DNA of 42,832 nucleotides from Anabaena sp. UHCC 0187 (GCF_009712035.1 NZ_VILB01000024.1:1-42832), one strand, 5' to 3'; counted from the first letter of the stretch, positions 12,823 to 23,154 are shown. Translations and numbers: made by a program. The notes: generated by a model not told the origin, from the sequence alone.

Positions 12823-15081
12823 ATGGATTCTAACAATTACACAGAAGAAATAGACTTTGCTCATTACTGGCAGATTCTAAAGCGGCGTTTACCACCAGCT
12901 ATAGGCTTGTTTAGCCTAGTTGTTTTCTTGTTCACATTGATGGGTAACTTTCAAAAGTTAAGTTATGAAGTAGAAGGTAAGCTACTGTTCAAAGTAGACC
13001 GAACTTCTTCACTTATAGGAGTTGGTAAAGATGCACAAGACGTTCCCGTGCAGCTAGATAAAAAAGACCCTATAAGTACAGAAATAGAAGTAATTACTTC
13101 TAGCCCACTTTTGCAGAAGACTATTGATGCAATAAAAATCAAAGACAAAGCTGGAGTTTCTATTAAACCTGGAGTATTAAAAAAACAGCTAAAACTGAAA
13201 AATATTCCCGGAACAGATATACTAGCAATTTCTTACAAAAGCAGCAATCCCAAGGAAGCAGCCGCACTAGTGAACAATCTCATGAGCTTTTATATCAGAG
13301 AAAATATTCTGACAAATAGGGCAGAAGCAACTTTAGCTAGAGAGTTTATTGCTAAACAACTTCCCACGAGTGAAATTACTGTTCAGAAAGCAGAAATAGC
13401 TCTGCGCCATTTTAAAGAAAAGAACCGAATTATCTCTTTAGAAGAAGAAGGAAAAAAGGCAGTAGAGGTTCTGGCCGATTTAGATAAAAGAATCAGTATA
13501 GCTCAGTCTGAATTGGCAAGTGCAAATGCTAGATCAGTTGAACTTAGAAACAACTTAGACTTAGATCCTCAGCAAGCTATGAATTTGATAGCACTCGCCG
13601 AATCTCCTGGAGTACAACAAGTCCTCAAACAACTGCAACAATTAGAAGAACAGTTAGCTGTAGAGCAAAGCCGATATTTAGACTCAACTCCAGTAATTGT
13701 TAGCTTGAAAGCCAAAAAAACAGCAATCAATTCTATATTACAAGAGCGTATTAGCCAGGTTACTGGTAGTAACCTGCCAGTTGATATCAGTAATTTGCAA
13801 ATAGGAGAACTCAAACAAAAAATAACTTATGATTTTATGCTGGCACAAATAGAAAGCTTAGGTATAACTCAAGAATTAAATGCTTTATATAAATCAAGAG
13901 CTAGTTATAAAAAACAATTAGACAGTTTACCGAAATTAGAGCAAGATCAGCGAGAACTGGAACGAAGATTAAAAGCTGCTCAGTCTACTTATGCAGTTCT
14001 TTTAGAGAATTTACAAGAAGCACGAGTTGCAGAAAATAAAAATACCAGTAAGGCTCGTATTATAGAACCAGCAATAGTTCCTGATAGCCCTTCTAGTTCT
14101 AAAAAAATTGTCAATATAGCATTAGGAATTGTATTAGGATTTATCTGCGGTATCGCTTTAATGATTATTTTAGAAATCCAAGATCAGCTTATTAAAACCC
14201 CCAAAGAAATTCAAGCAATATTTAAATATACCTTACTGGCGAGTATTCCTGCTTTGACAAAAAAGAAAAATCCTGTTTTTGATAAAAATGTGGAATGGCC
14301 TATTCCAGAGTTACCAGTGTTAGATAAACAGCATCAGCAAGTAGCAGAGATATATCGTATCCTTCAGGCTAATCTCAAGTTTCTTAGTTCAGAGCCAGCC
14401 TTAAAAGTGATTGTAGTCACAAGTACCGTTCCCAAAGAAGGTAAATCTACAGTTTCGGCAAATTTAGCCGTAGCGATCGCACAGTTAGGTCGTAAAGTCT
14501 TGTTAGTAGATGCGAATATGCGTCATCCATTGCAACATCAGATATGGAACATCACTAATACAGTTGGTTTGAGTGATTTGATTGTCAATCAAATAGAATT
14601 TGAGGCGGCTGTGCAACAAGGAATGGATAATTTAGATGTACTGACTAGCGGAGATATCCCTTTTAATCCTTTATCTCTGCTTGATTCTAAACGAATGGTT
14701 TCCTTGATTGAAGATTTTTCTCAAAATTATGATTTTGTCATTATAGATGCTCCTCCACTAGTAGTAGGTGTGGAAGCTTTGACTTTAGGCAAAATGACAG
14801 ATGGGCTTTTGTTAGTAGCCAGACCAGGAATAATAGATATTACTAGTGCTACTACTGTTAAAGAATCTTTAGATAAATCAAAACCGAATATTTTAGGTCT
14901 TGTGATTAATGGGACGATTGTGAAACCTAAATCAGACAAATACTCCTACTATTTGACTCCGGCTGCCGTTGATATACAGTCTAAGGGTATTAATCAACAT
15001 TTACTAGATGAGCAAATAAATAGCAAGACTAGTCAAAACTTGAATTTTATAAATGAGATTTTCAGTAATTTAAAAAAATAG
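12823..15081 (+). CDS. Wzc-like polysaccharide co-polymerase with BY-kinase domain
   Basis: The 752-residue inner-membrane protein has a Wzz domain (about 8-100), long periplasmic coiled coils (about 170-420) and a second membrane helix near 425-447 (IVNIALGIVLGFICGIALMII). A cytoplasmic bacterial tyrosine kinase domain follows. Kinase motifs are present: Walker A (VPKEGKSTVSANLAVA), Walker A' (LLVDANMRHP) and Walker B (FVIIDAPPLVV). It controls chain length and couples polymerisation to export. The C-terminal tail has few tyrosines (KYSYYLTP), fewer than the cluster in E. coli Wzc, so autophosphorylation control may differ. The outer-membrane partner (Wza/OPX) is not in this window. Confidence 0.9.
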   Translation: MDSNNYTEEIDFAHYWQILKRRLPPAIGLFSLVVFLFTLMGNFQKLSYEVEGKLLFKVDRTSSLIGVGKDAQDVPVQLDKKDPISTEIEVITSSPLLQKTIDAIKIKDKAGVSIKPGVLKKQLKLKNIPGTDILAISYKSSNPKEAAALVNNLMSFYIRENILTNRAEATLAREFIAKQLPTSEITVQKAEIALRHFKEKNRIISLEEEGKKAVEVLADLDKRISIAQSELASANARSVELRNNLDLDPQQAMNLIALAESPGVQQVLKQLQQLEEQLAVEQSRYLDSTPVIVSLKAKKTAINSILQERISQVTGSNLPVDISNLQIGELKQKITYDFMLAQIESLGITQELNALYKSRASYKKQLDSLPKLEQDQRELERRLKAAQSTYAVLLENLQEARVAENKNTSKARIIEPAIVPDSPSSSKKIVNIALGIVLGFICGIALMIILEIQDQLIKTPKEIQAIFKYTLLASIPALTKKKNPVFDKNVEWPIPELPVLDKQHQQVAEIYRILQANLKFLSSEPALKVIVVTSTVPKEGKSTVSANLAVAIAQLGRKVLLVDANMRHPLQHQIWNITNTVGLSDLIVNQIEFEAAVQQGMDNLDVLTSGDIPFNPLSLLDSKRMVSLIEDFSQNYDFVIIDAPPLVVGVEALTLGKMTDGLLLVARPGIIDITSATTVKESLDKSKPNILGLVINGTIVKPKSDKYSYYLTPAAVDIQSKGINQHLLDEQINSKTSQNLNFINEIFSNLKK

Positions 15082-15087
15082 CAACTT

Positions 15088-15201
15088 ATGAATGGCATCA
15101 AAAAAAGCCTTGCTCAAATTAAATGTCTGAAAAAGAATAAAGTGGGCAAACTTGATTATTCTAAAAATGATATCGCTAAATTAAAAATTCACAATCACTA
15201 A
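15088..15201 (+). CDS. Possible 37-residue basic peptide
   Basis: A short frame fills most of the gap between the Wzc-like and flippase genes. The product (MNGIKKSLAQIKCLKKN...) is lysine-rich and has no recognised family. No good ribosome site is visible. Position on the coding strand is the only support; it may be chance in AT-rich DNA. Confidence 0.2.
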   Translation: MNGIKKSLAQIKCLKKNKVGKLDYSKNDIAKLKIHNH

Positions 15202-15212
15202 TTTTATTTACA

Positions 15213-16550
15213 ATGTTAAAAAAACTATCTAAAATTAAATCAAAATTCAGTCCTAACTTATATAAATTCGTTGGTAACACCGCTTGGTTATTGGCAGATA
15301 AAATGCTGCGAATGGGTGTAGGATTATTTGTAGGACTTTGGGTAGCTCGTTATTTAGGTCCTGAAAAATTTGGGATCTATAACTATGCGATCGCCTTTGT
15401 CTCAATGCTGACTCCACTGTCAACCCTGGGGCTGGAGCAAATTTCAATTCGCAATATTATCCGCGATCCCCAGGAGAAAAATCAAGTTCTTGGTACTGCA
15501 TTTGTTCTCAAATTTATTGGTGGTCTGGTTACTTTAACATTGACAATTTGTGGAATTGGTCTTCTCCGTCCGGGAGATATTTCGATTCGTTCATTAGTAG
15601 GACTTATAGCTATCGGCACGCTTTTTCAAGCATTTGATACTATTGATTTTTTCTTTCAATCTCAGCAGCAGTCAAAATATACAGTTTTCGCTAGAGGGAC
15701 AGCATTTGCCTTGAGTAGTATTGGTAAAATAGTGCTAATTCAAATCCAAGCTCCTCTGATTATGTTTGCTGGAATTTGGTCAATTGAACTTGGTTTTGGA
15801 GCAGTTGGACTGGTATTTGCATATCACTTACAGGGTCATATTATTAGAAATTGGCGCTATAACTTTAATTATGCCAAAAAATTACTTAAAGATAGCTGGA
15901 CACTAATTTTTTCTAGCATTGTCATCATGATCTATATGCGACTAGACCAGATTATGTTAGGACAGATGATTGGTGACCAAGAAGTAGGAATTTATTCCGC
16001 AGCCGTTAAAATATCAGAACTGTGGTATTTTATTCCTATTTCTATTGCTAATTCAGCATTTCCAGCTATCTTAGAAGGTAAAAAAATTAGTGAAAAAATT
16101 TATTATCAGCGCCTAGAAAAACTGCTAGGATTAATGTCATTATTATCCTATGCGGTGGCGTTACCACTCTGTTTCATCTCTAAAGATATAGTCGCTTTAT
16201 TATACGGACCAGGTTATGAAGAAGCAGGATTAATATTAACAACTCATATATGGACGGGTATATTTGTCTCATCAGGTTTAGTGAGAAGCTTGTGGACAAC
16301 CACCGAAGGCTTCATGAAATTTGCGTTAGCTTCAACTACAATCGGCGCTGTGATTAATGTTGTTTTGAATTATTTTTTCATTAAAACTTATCATGGTCTA
16401 GGAGCAGCAATAGCTACAGTAATTGCTCAATTCTTCGCTTCTTATGCTAGTAACTTATTCTTTAAACCAACTAGAAAAATTTTCATCTATCAAACGAAAT
16501 CACTACTCTTGATTCCTTTAATAAAATTAATCAAATTAAAATTTACTTAA
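15213..16550 (+). CDS. Wzx-type polysaccharide flippase
   Basis: The 445-residue integral membrane protein is of the MATE-like/PST family, about 12 hydrophobic segments. The typical start is NTAWLLADKMLRMGVGLFVGLWVARYLGPEKFGIYNYAIAF, where the ARYLGP-x-x-F/Y-G signature is diagnostic for Wzx proteins. It flips the lipid-linked repeat unit across the inner membrane. Length is normal, no break. The C-terminus is basic (LIKLIKLKFT). Together with the Wzy-like gene at 18847 it defines a Wzx/Wzy-dependent pathway. Confidence 0.9.
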   Translation: MLKKLSKIKSKFSPNLYKFVGNTAWLLADKMLRMGVGLFVGLWVARYLGPEKFGIYNYAIAFVSMLTPLSTLGLEQISIRNIIRDPQEKNQVLGTAFVLKFIGGLVTLTLTICGIGLLRPGDISIRSLVGLIAIGTLFQAFDTIDFFFQSQQQSKYTVFARGTAFALSSIGKIVLIQIQAPLIMFAGIWSIELGFGAVGLVFAYHLQGHIIRNWRYNFNYAKKLLKDSWTLIFSSIVIMIYMRLDQIMLGQMIGDQEVGIYSAAVKISELWYFIPISIANSAFPAILEGKKISEKIYYQRLEKLLGLMSLLSYAVALPLCFISKDIVALLYGPGYEEAGLILTTHIWTGIFVSSGLVRSLWTTTEGFMKFALASTTIGAVINVVLNYFFIKTYHGLGAAIATVIAQFFASYASNLFFKPTRKIFIYQTKSLLLIPLIKLIKLKFT

Positions 16551-16594
16551 TTTTCAATTGTTTCCATTATCATCATATTTATTGGTCAAAAAAT

Positions 16595-17518
16595 ATGCTA
16601 GATTTCAAATTTCAAACCCCTGTAATTTTCATTATATTTAATCGTCCAGATACCACAAAAAAAGTATTTGAAGCAATTCGTCAAGCGAAGCCACCCAAGC
16701 TATTAGTAATTTGTGATGGTTCGCGTCCAGACAGACCAGATGAAGCAGATAAAATCGCGAAAACACAGGCAATTATCGAGACTGTAGACTGGGAATGTGA
16801 AGTTTTAAAAAATTACTCAGAACAGAATTTAGGATGTAAAAATCGCGTCTTCACAGGTTTGGATTGGGCATTTGAGCAAGTAGGAGAAGCAATTATTTTA
16901 GAAGATGATTGTTTACCACATCCAATATTTTTTCAGTTTGCTCAGGAAATGCTAGATTACTATAGATATGATACGAGAATTGGGACTATCTGTGGAGATA
17001 ATACTCCAGTAGGTTATAGCCGCACTAACGATAGTTATTATTTTTCTCTATACAATCGCTGTTGGGGATGGGCGACTTGGAAAAGAGTATGGCTAAATTA
17101 CGATGTAGATATGAAAAAATGGCCTCTAGTCCGAGATAATAATTGGCTGCATGATATCTTAGAGGATGATTACGCAGTTAAAGTTTGGACAAACATTTTT
17201 AACGATACTTGTAATGGATTAAACGATAGTTGGGCTTATAGATTTACATTTTCACTGTGGATGGAAAGCCTACTGAACATTATACCCAATGTCAATATGA
17301 TTTCTAATATCGGCTTTGGTAAAGGTGGAACTAACACATTCAATAGGGAAGATCCCAGGGCTAATGTTCCTAATCAAGCCATGAATTTTCCTATCCAACA
17401 TCCACCATTTATAATTCGTGATACTCTGGCGGATGCGTTTACACAAAAATATGTCCACAATCCTGACAGTTTGCCAAAACGGATTAAAAATAAACTGAAA
17501 AAAATCTTGAAAGCCTAA
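16595..17518 (+). CDS. GT-A fold glycosyltransferase (HlpA-like)
   Basis: The 307-residue cytoplasmic protein has a GT2-like nucleotide-sugar domain. TPVIFIIFNRPDTTKKVFEAI opens the fold, LLVICDGSRPDRPDE forms the first binding loop, NLGCKNRVFTGLDWAFE follows, and the metal site is IILEDDCLPHP. NRCWGWATWKRVW in the middle is characteristic of the cyanobacterial proteins often labelled hemolytic protein HlpA-like, a label with no support here. Donor and acceptor are unknown. The basic C-terminus (KRIKNKLKKILK) may touch the membrane. It precedes the GT4 gene by 23 bases. Confidence 0.85.
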   Translation: MLDFKFQTPVIFIIFNRPDTTKKVFEAIRQAKPPKLLVICDGSRPDRPDEADKIAKTQAIIETVDWECEVLKNYSEQNLGCKNRVFTGLDWAFEQVGEAIILEDDCLPHPIFFQFAQEMLDYYRYDTRIGTICGDNTPVGYSRTNDSYYFSLYNRCWGWATWKRVWLNYDVDMKKWPLVRDNNWLHDILEDDYAVKVWTNIFNDTCNGLNDSWAYRFTFSLWMESLLNIIPNVNMISNIGFGKGGTNTFNREDPRANVPNQAMNFPIQHPPFIIRDTLADAFTQKYVHNPDSLPKRIKNKLKKILKA

Positions 17519-17541
17519 ATTTTTTATCACCATATCACTAC

Positions 17542-18828
17542 ATGGACATTCAACCTTTAATTTTAAGCTCTTCTGATATTGAAGGTGGTGCTGCTCGTGC
17601 CACCTATCGATTACATCAAGGGTTACAGACTATCGGCATAAAATCTCAAATGTTGGTACAAACAAAATTGACTGATGATCTGTCTGTTGCAGCATCCAAG
17701 ACTCATTTTGTTCGTAGTCTAGCTGGTACGAGAATTACCCTCGATGTTATGCCCCTAAAAAACTATCCTCGCCGCCAGAAGACTACATTTTCTCCACAGT
17801 GGCTACCAGATAGAATCACTCGTAAAGTTGCCGAAATAGCCCCTAATATTATTAATTTACATTGGATTAATGCTGGATATATACGTATAGAAACAATTAC
17901 CAAACTTCAGCCACCTTTAGTCTGGACTCTGCACGATATGTGGGCATTTACAGGTGGCTGTCATTACAGTCAAGAATGCGATCGCTACACAGAATCCTGC
18001 GGTGCTTGTCCACAACTAGGCAGCAGTAAAAATAGCGACCTATCTCGTTGGATATGGCAGCGCAAAGCTAAAGCTTGGGTAAATCAAAACCTGACGATTA
18101 TTTCTCCCTCCACTTGGTTAGCAGAATTGGCTAAATCTAGTTCTTTGTTCCAGCACTCAAGAATCGAAGTTATTCCTCACGGTATGGATACTCAAAAATT
18201 CAAACCTATAGATCGACAAATAGCCCGATCTATACTGAACTTACCTCAAGACAAAAAACTTGTCTTATTTGGGGCTATTAATCCGACAGAATCGCGCAAG
18301 GGACAGCATCTGCTACAACCAGCTTTACAGAGCCTCAGTCAATCTGGCTGGCAAGACAAGCTAGAATTAGCAATATTTGGGGCAAATAAACCAGAAAAGC
18401 CTATAGATACAGGTTTTAAAGCACATTATTTAGGCAGATTCCATGACGATATTTCCCTAGCACTTGTTTACTCTGCTGCTGATGTTATGGTAGTACCCTC
18501 AACTCAAGAAGCATTCGGACAAACTGCCTCTGAATCATTAGCCTGTGGTACACCAGTTGTTGCTTTTAACGTCACCGGGTTAAAAGATATTGTCGAACAT
18601 CAGCAAAACGGCTACTTAGCCCAACCTTATCAAGTTGAAGACTTGGCGCGAGGGATTGCTTGGATACTAGAAGATGAAGAACGCCGTCAAAAACTATCCT
18701 ATCAAGGTCGTCAAAAAGTAGAACGCGAATATACTCTAGAAATTCAAGCTCGTCGCTACGCATCTCTTTGGAATGAAATTTTGTCCACCAGCAACCAGCA
18801 ACCAATTCAGACCTTGATTAGTAAATAA
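17542..18828 (+). CDS. GT4 family glycosyltransferase
   Basis: The 428-residue GT-B fold enzyme is of family GT4. Its N-terminal domain opens with ILSSSDIEGGAARATYRLHQGL, a start typical of WcaC-like colanic acid transferases. TLHDMWAFTGGCHYSQECDRY and CGACPQLG follow, the latter shared by this subfamily. The C-terminal nucleotide-sugar domain has VPSTQEAFGQTASESLACGTPVVAF with the E-x7-E motif. It likely adds one sugar to the lipid-linked unit; sugar unknown. Start ATG at 17542. Confidence 0.9.
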   Translation: MDIQPLILSSSDIEGGAARATYRLHQGLQTIGIKSQMLVQTKLTDDLSVAASKTHFVRSLAGTRITLDVMPLKNYPRRQKTTFSPQWLPDRITRKVAEIAPNIINLHWINAGYIRIETITKLQPPLVWTLHDMWAFTGGCHYSQECDRYTESCGACPQLGSSKNSDLSRWIWQRKAKAWVNQNLTIISPSTWLAELAKSSSLFQHSRIEVIPHGMDTQKFKPIDRQIARSILNLPQDKKLVLFGAINPTESRKGQHLLQPALQSLSQSGWQDKLELAIFGANKPEKPIDTGFKAHYLGRFHDDISLALVYSAADVMVVPSTQEAFGQTASESLACGTPVVAFNVTGLKDIVEHQQNGYLAQPYQVEDLARGIAWILEDEERRQKLSYQGRQKVEREYTLEIQARRYASLWNEILSTSNQQPIQTLISK

Positions 18829-18846
18829 ATTAGGAGTCTTAATCAC

Positions 18847-20085
18847 TTGACGAATAAGTTCCTACAGAGTTTATTTAGAGGTTTAGAAACAAGTAGCGTT
18901 GTTTTATTACTTTTGTACGCTGATACTCTTAACATACCGAGTGCTGTAGAAAAAGCTCTAAATGCCCTCAGCTATCTAATTGTCCTAATTTTGGTTATTA
19001 GTCAAGGTAAACGGATTATTTATGTTTTGACTAGAGATGTATCCTTGCTGCTTCTAGTTATGCTTGCTTTATTATCAAATTTATGGTCTCAAGTAATTGA
19101 TATCACATCTCTCCACAGTAGATCCTTATTGCGTACCACATTGTTTGCTGTTTACTTAGCCAGCCGCTACACACCTGTAGAAATGATTCGCTTGCTGTCT
19201 TCAAGCATGGGTATATCAATAATTGCAAGCCTATCGCTGGGAATAACTATGCCGTCTATTGCTACTGAGGTTCTTCGTGGTGATGTTACTTGGAGGGGCA
19301 TTTATGCATTCAAACAATATCTAGGTCGGGTTATGGCAATATCATCAGTAGTTTTTCTGATTAAGAGTTTAGACAAAAAATATAATCAGTGGCTGGCATG
19401 GCTGGGACTTGGTTCTAGCTTACTGTTGATTTTATTATCTCAGAGCAAAACATCTTTGATACTATTTACAACGGCTCTCTTAATATTACCTGTTTACAAA
19501 ATCTTCACGCAGTCTGCCAAACTACGGACAATTCTTTTGATTTTTTTTGCTATACTATGTATTAGTATGGTAACAATAATTTTACCTAATCTGGAGTTCA
19601 TACTAGTAGATTTGCTAGGTAAAGATATGGAATTTAATGGGCGAACCCCAGTATGGACTTTAAGTCTAGAAAAAGGTTTAGAGCGCCCTTTGTTTGGATA
19701 TGGTTATGCTGGATTTTGGCAGTCTGATGATGCGCTTTATGTACTAAACAATACTTGGGGAGGGTTAATTTTTGCGAAAACAGGTGATTTTCATGCTCAC
19801 AATGGTCTTTTAGATCTATTCATGCAATTAGGTTTTGTAGGATTAGGACTTTTTATGATTAGTCTGATCAGCCTATGTTATAGAGTGATTAAAATCATCA
19901 TAATCACTAAAACCTTAGAAAGCTTTTGGATGCTACAAATTATTCTCATAAAAATTATTTTCAATCAAGTAGAAGTTATTACAATTCTCTCACCCAGTAA
20001 TATATTTTGGATTCTTTATGTCTATATAGCATTCTCATCTTCCATTTGGTATAGAAGGCTATGCAACAATCGGCAAATAACATAG
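18847..20085 (+). CDS. Wzy-like polymerase/O-antigen ligase family protein
   Basis: The 412-residue protein has about ten hydrophobic segments and the Wzy_C-type large periplasmic loop (about 265-325) containing LEKGLERPLFGYGYAGFW and the conserved HAHNGLLDLFMQLGFVGL. Members polymerise repeat units or ligate glycan to an acceptor; within a Wzx-containing cluster polymerase is the better reading. It starts at TTG 18847 (MTNKFLQSL), with GGAG 14 bases upstream, a poor spacing, so the start is uncertain. The only integral membrane polymerase candidate in the cluster. Confidence 0.85.
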   Translation: MTNKFLQSLFRGLETSSVVLLLLYADTLNIPSAVEKALNALSYLIVLILVISQGKRIIYVLTRDVSLLLLVMLALLSNLWSQVIDITSLHSRSLLRTTLFAVYLASRYTPVEMIRLLSSSMGISIIASLSLGITMPSIATEVLRGDVTWRGIYAFKQYLGRVMAISSVVFLIKSLDKKYNQWLAWLGLGSSLLLILLSQSKTSLILFTTALLILPVYKIFTQSAKLRTILLIFFAILCISMVTIILPNLEFILVDLLGKDMEFNGRTPVWTLSLEKGLERPLFGYGYAGFWQSDDALYVLNNTWGGLIFAKTGDFHAHNGLLDLFMQLGFVGLGLFMISLISLCYRVIKIIIITKTLESFWMLQIILIKIIFNQVEVITILSPSNIFWILYVYIAFSSSIWYRRLCNNRQIT

Positions 20086-20140
20086 ATATCTAAAATAAAT
20101 AAGCAAAAATTATTCAAATTCAAAGAAGGATATCAAGTAA

Positions 20141-21010
20141 ATGAACAACGCCAAGTTAGCAGCAATTATGACTTGCCATAACAGAAAAGAAACAACACTT
20201 GCTTGTCTGCGATTACTTTACCAACACAATGTAAAAATTGACGTTTATTTAGTAGATGATGGTAGTTCTGATGGCACATCAAATAGTGTCGAATCTGCAT
20301 ATCCTGAAGTTAATATCCTCTTAGGAAATGGCAACCTTTTTTGGGGAGGAGGAATGCGATTAGCATTTGGGGAGGCACTTAAACAGGATTACGAATACTA
20401 TGTCTGGTTGAATGACGATACAATGCTCGCTCCTGATGCCATCAATAAATTACTGCAAATTCACAATAACCTAGCACAGCAGGGTCATAAGGATACTATC
20501 ATTGTCGGCTCGACACAAGATCCAATGACAGGATCAGCAACCTATGGTGGTGCAGTGCGCTCAAAGCATTGGTATTCAAACAAATTCGAGTTTGTTCCCC
20601 CAGGTGAAGAACCACAGCAGTGCGACACAATGTATGGTAATTGTGTACTTATTCCCAATTCAGTCGCTCAAAAGGTCGGCAATTTAGATCCTGCCTTCAT
20701 TCATACTTTCGGTGATCTTGACTACGGACTCAGAGCGAAAAAGTTGGGCTGCACTGTCTGGACTTCTCCAGGATATATAGGTACTTGTTCCAAGAATTCA
20801 GTCCGCGATAGTTGGGCAGATACCAAACTTCCCATCCATAAACGCCTGCAAAAAGTAACTCAAATCAAAAGTTTTCCAGTGCGTGCATGGACTATATTTA
20901 CCCGCAGACATTCAGGTCCTTTCTGGTATCTTTATTGGTTTCTACCCTATATCAGAGCAATCATTGGCTACAAAAACTTACAAGCTTCTGCTACCTTTAG
21001 CGATGATTAA
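20141..21010 (+). CDS. GT2 family glycosyltransferase
   Basis: The 289-residue GT-A enzyme has AAIMTCHNRKETTLACLRLL at the start, VYLVDDGSSDGT in the nucleotide-binding site, NLFWGGGMRLAFGEAL and the metal-binding WLNDDTMLAPDA. GDLDYGLRAKKLGC is the acceptor-side ED-like motif. Similar proteins are rhamnosyl- or other hexosyltransferases; the sugar cannot be told. No membrane segment. AGGA lies about 15 bases upstream of the ATG. Its stop is 41 bases before the WecG-type gene. Confidence 0.85.
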   Translation: MNNAKLAAIMTCHNRKETTLACLRLLYQHNVKIDVYLVDDGSSDGTSNSVESAYPEVNILLGNGNLFWGGGMRLAFGEALKQDYEYYVWLNDDTMLAPDAINKLLQIHNNLAQQGHKDTIIVGSTQDPMTGSATYGGAVRSKHWYSNKFEFVPPGEEPQQCDTMYGNCVLIPNSVAQKVGNLDPAFIHTFGDLDYGLRAKKLGCTVWTSPGYIGTCSKNSVRDSWADTKLPIHKRLQKVTQIKSFPVRAWTIFTRRHSGPFWYLYWFLPYIRAIIGYKNLQASATFSDD

Positions 21011-21051
21011 TCTTGCCAATCTGCTGAGTTTTCCACTTACTAAGTCACCTT

Positions 21052-21822
21052 ATGAATCCATCTTTCTACAATTTTTTAGGTATTCACTTCCAGGCTTTGA
21101 CTATTACCAAACTTAATTTGCTCATCGGGGCAACTGTCGAACAGAAGCAAAAATGGATTATTGCCCATCATAATCTGCATAGTCTATATCTATATCATCA
21201 CCAGCCCAAAATGCAGGACTTTTATGCCAAAGCAGATTACATACATATAGATGGTATGGCATTGGTACTATTAGGGCAACGTCTTGGACTGCCTTTACAA
21301 CGTGAACACAGAATTACCTACGCAGACTGGATATGGCCTCTTATCACAGATGCCAGTCAACAAGGGTGGCGCATTTTTTATTTAGGCTCGAAACCAGGAG
21401 TAGCCGAAACAGGAGCTACAATCCTCCGAAATAAGTTTCCAGGGTTAGAAATAATGACCACTCATGGCTACATAGATCCTAGTCCAGATAGCCAAGAAAA
21501 CCAGGAAGTTTTGGCAAAAATCAAGGCTTACCAACCACACATATTGATGGTAGGTATGGGTATGCCCCGACAAGAAAACTGGATTCTAGATAACCTAGAA
21601 CAGATTTCTGCTAACGTGATTCTTCCTTGCGGTGCTTGCATAGACTATGTAGCGGGTGCAATACCTACTCCTCCCCGTTGGATGGGGCGGTTGGGAGTTG
21701 AATGGCTATACCGCTTATTGAGTGAACCGAGAAGGCTCTGGAAACGCTATCTACTTGAACCTTGGTTTATCCTCAAACTATTCTTACAAGAAATGTTGAT
21801 TAAGCAGTTTAAAACCAATTAA
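21052..21822 (+). CDS. WecG/TagA/CpsF family glycosyltransferase (GT26)
   Basis: The 256-residue enzyme of family GT26 adds N-acetyl-mannosamine(-uronic acid) or related sugars to a lipid-linked acceptor in known cases. Family markers: DYIHIDGMALVLLGQRLG with the catalytic Asp region, YADWIWPLI, FYLGSKPGVAETGATIL, HGYIDP, ILMVGMGMPRQENWI and CGACIDYVAGAIPTPPRWMGRLGVEWLYRL. The basic C-terminus (EPRRLWKRYLLEPW) is the known membrane-association tail of TagA-like proteins. Normal length. Start: ATG 21052. Confidence 0.9.
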   Translation: MNPSFYNFLGIHFQALTITKLNLLIGATVEQKQKWIIAHHNLHSLYLYHHQPKMQDFYAKADYIHIDGMALVLLGQRLGLPLQREHRITYADWIWPLITDASQQGWRIFYLGSKPGVAETGATILRNKFPGLEIMTTHGYIDPSPDSQENQEVLAKIKAYQPHILMVGMGMPRQENWILDNLEQISANVILPCGACIDYVAGAIPTPPRWMGRLGVEWLYRLLSEPRRLWKRYLLEPWFILKLFLQEMLIKQFKTN

Positions 21823-21870
21823 CTGCACACCGAACAAACAATTCACTGAACAAACAATTATTTATTGACT

Positions 21871-23013
21871 ATGCGGTTACTAATTGTCTCTACTCTTGAT
21901 TCTGACCAACCCTTCGGAGCATTCACTAGACCTTTTTATCTCGGACAGTATCTAGGTAAACACTTTGATTTATGTCAATTGGGATTAAATTGTGCCAGTG
22001 TTGATTACGCAAAATCTGCGTCTGTCGGTTCTAGAAGTTTGTTGGCCTATGTACGGGCAGTACAAAAATACATCACTGAATTTAGTCCAGATATTATCTA
22101 CGCTCAAGAGACATTACCAGGATTAGCAGCTTTAATTGCTGTCACCCTAAGCCGATACAAAAAATGTCATTTGGTGTTTGATTTTCATACCCTTTCTGCT
22201 TTTGAATACTGGACACGCCTTTCTACTGCTACTAATAAATTTCAGGAATTTAAGCAATTTATTAAAACCTATATTGCTCAAGGAACACTGTTATTTGCAA
22301 ATTGTTCTATCATTGCGGCTAGTGCTGGAACTGTGCAGATGATTCCAAAATGGTATCCCATTAAACCTAAGAAAATTTATAGTGTGGGAAATGGAGTTTC
22401 TGATGATTTATTGCAAGCTCCATTTGTTTCTACCCCAGATCCCTATCAGCATTTGCGTCCTGCAAAAATTGCCGTTGTAATTGCTCCAAAAACATATCAA
22501 TTTCCTAGTAATGATATGTCAGTTGATATGACAATAGAAGTCGCTAGACATCTGCAAAATGAGGTGGAAGATATTCATTTTGTTGTCATTGGCAGAAATG
22601 CAGAGGATTTAAAATCATCTTTACCTGCCAATATTACCTTTATTGGCTTTTTGCCAAGTCGCAGTGATTTTATTGCTCATTTAGCTCACGCTGATATTTG
22701 CTTATTGCCATTTCCTGAAACTGCGGTTGCTGGTGGTGCGCGGAATAAATCACTAGATTTTTTAGCCGTAAAAAAATTAGTTATCTCCACACCTGAAGGA
22801 CTTAGAGGTTTAGAGGAATTTCGCCACCAGGAACATCTTTTGGTTACGGGTTATGCTGTTGAAGAATTCGCTAACACAGTCAAAGAAGCCGTTGCAAACT
22901 TGCCAAAATATCAGCCTCTAGCAGATACAGCATATTCATTAATTCAAAATCAGTATTCTTGGCAGTCAATGGCTGATAAAGTGAATGATATATTCAACAA
23001 TCAGGTAAAATGA
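21871..23013 (+). CDS. GT4-like glycosyltransferase
   Basis: The 380-residue GT-B protein starts with MRLLIVSTLDSDQPFGAFTRPFYLGQYLG. A second domain holds VVIGRNAEDL, FIGFLPSRSDFIAHLAHADICLLPF and GGARNKSLDFLAVKKLVISTPEGL, equivalent to the E-x7-E region of GT4 but without a clear first Glu, so the catalytic residue assignment is uncertain. I use the ATG at 21871, not the TTG six bases earlier. Last glycosyltransferase of the cluster; donor unknown. Confidence 0.85.
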   Translation: MRLLIVSTLDSDQPFGAFTRPFYLGQYLGKHFDLCQLGLNCASVDYAKSASVGSRSLLAYVRAVQKYITEFSPDIIYAQETLPGLAALIAVTLSRYKKCHLVFDFHTLSAFEYWTRLSTATNKFQEFKQFIKTYIAQGTLLFANCSIIAASAGTVQMIPKWYPIKPKKIYSVGNGVSDDLLQAPFVSTPDPYQHLRPAKIAVVIAPKTYQFPSNDMSVDMTIEVARHLQNEVEDIHFVVIGRNAEDLKSSLPANITFIGFLPSRSDFIAHLAHADICLLPFPETAVAGGARNKSLDFLAVKKLVISTPEGLRGLEEFRHQEHLLVTGYAVEEFANTVKEAVANLPKYQPLADTAYSLIQNQYSWQSMADKVNDIFNNQVK

Positions 23014-23154
23014 GAATGGAAGTTTGCTGAATTGACTATTCCCACCCTATAGAGAAATAAGTTATTACAGCATTTTAAATCATACGACAAGTTGACACTC
23101 TCAGCACGCTTTGTGGCTGAAATTTTTTACCAATTGAACTGGAGAAGATTCAAT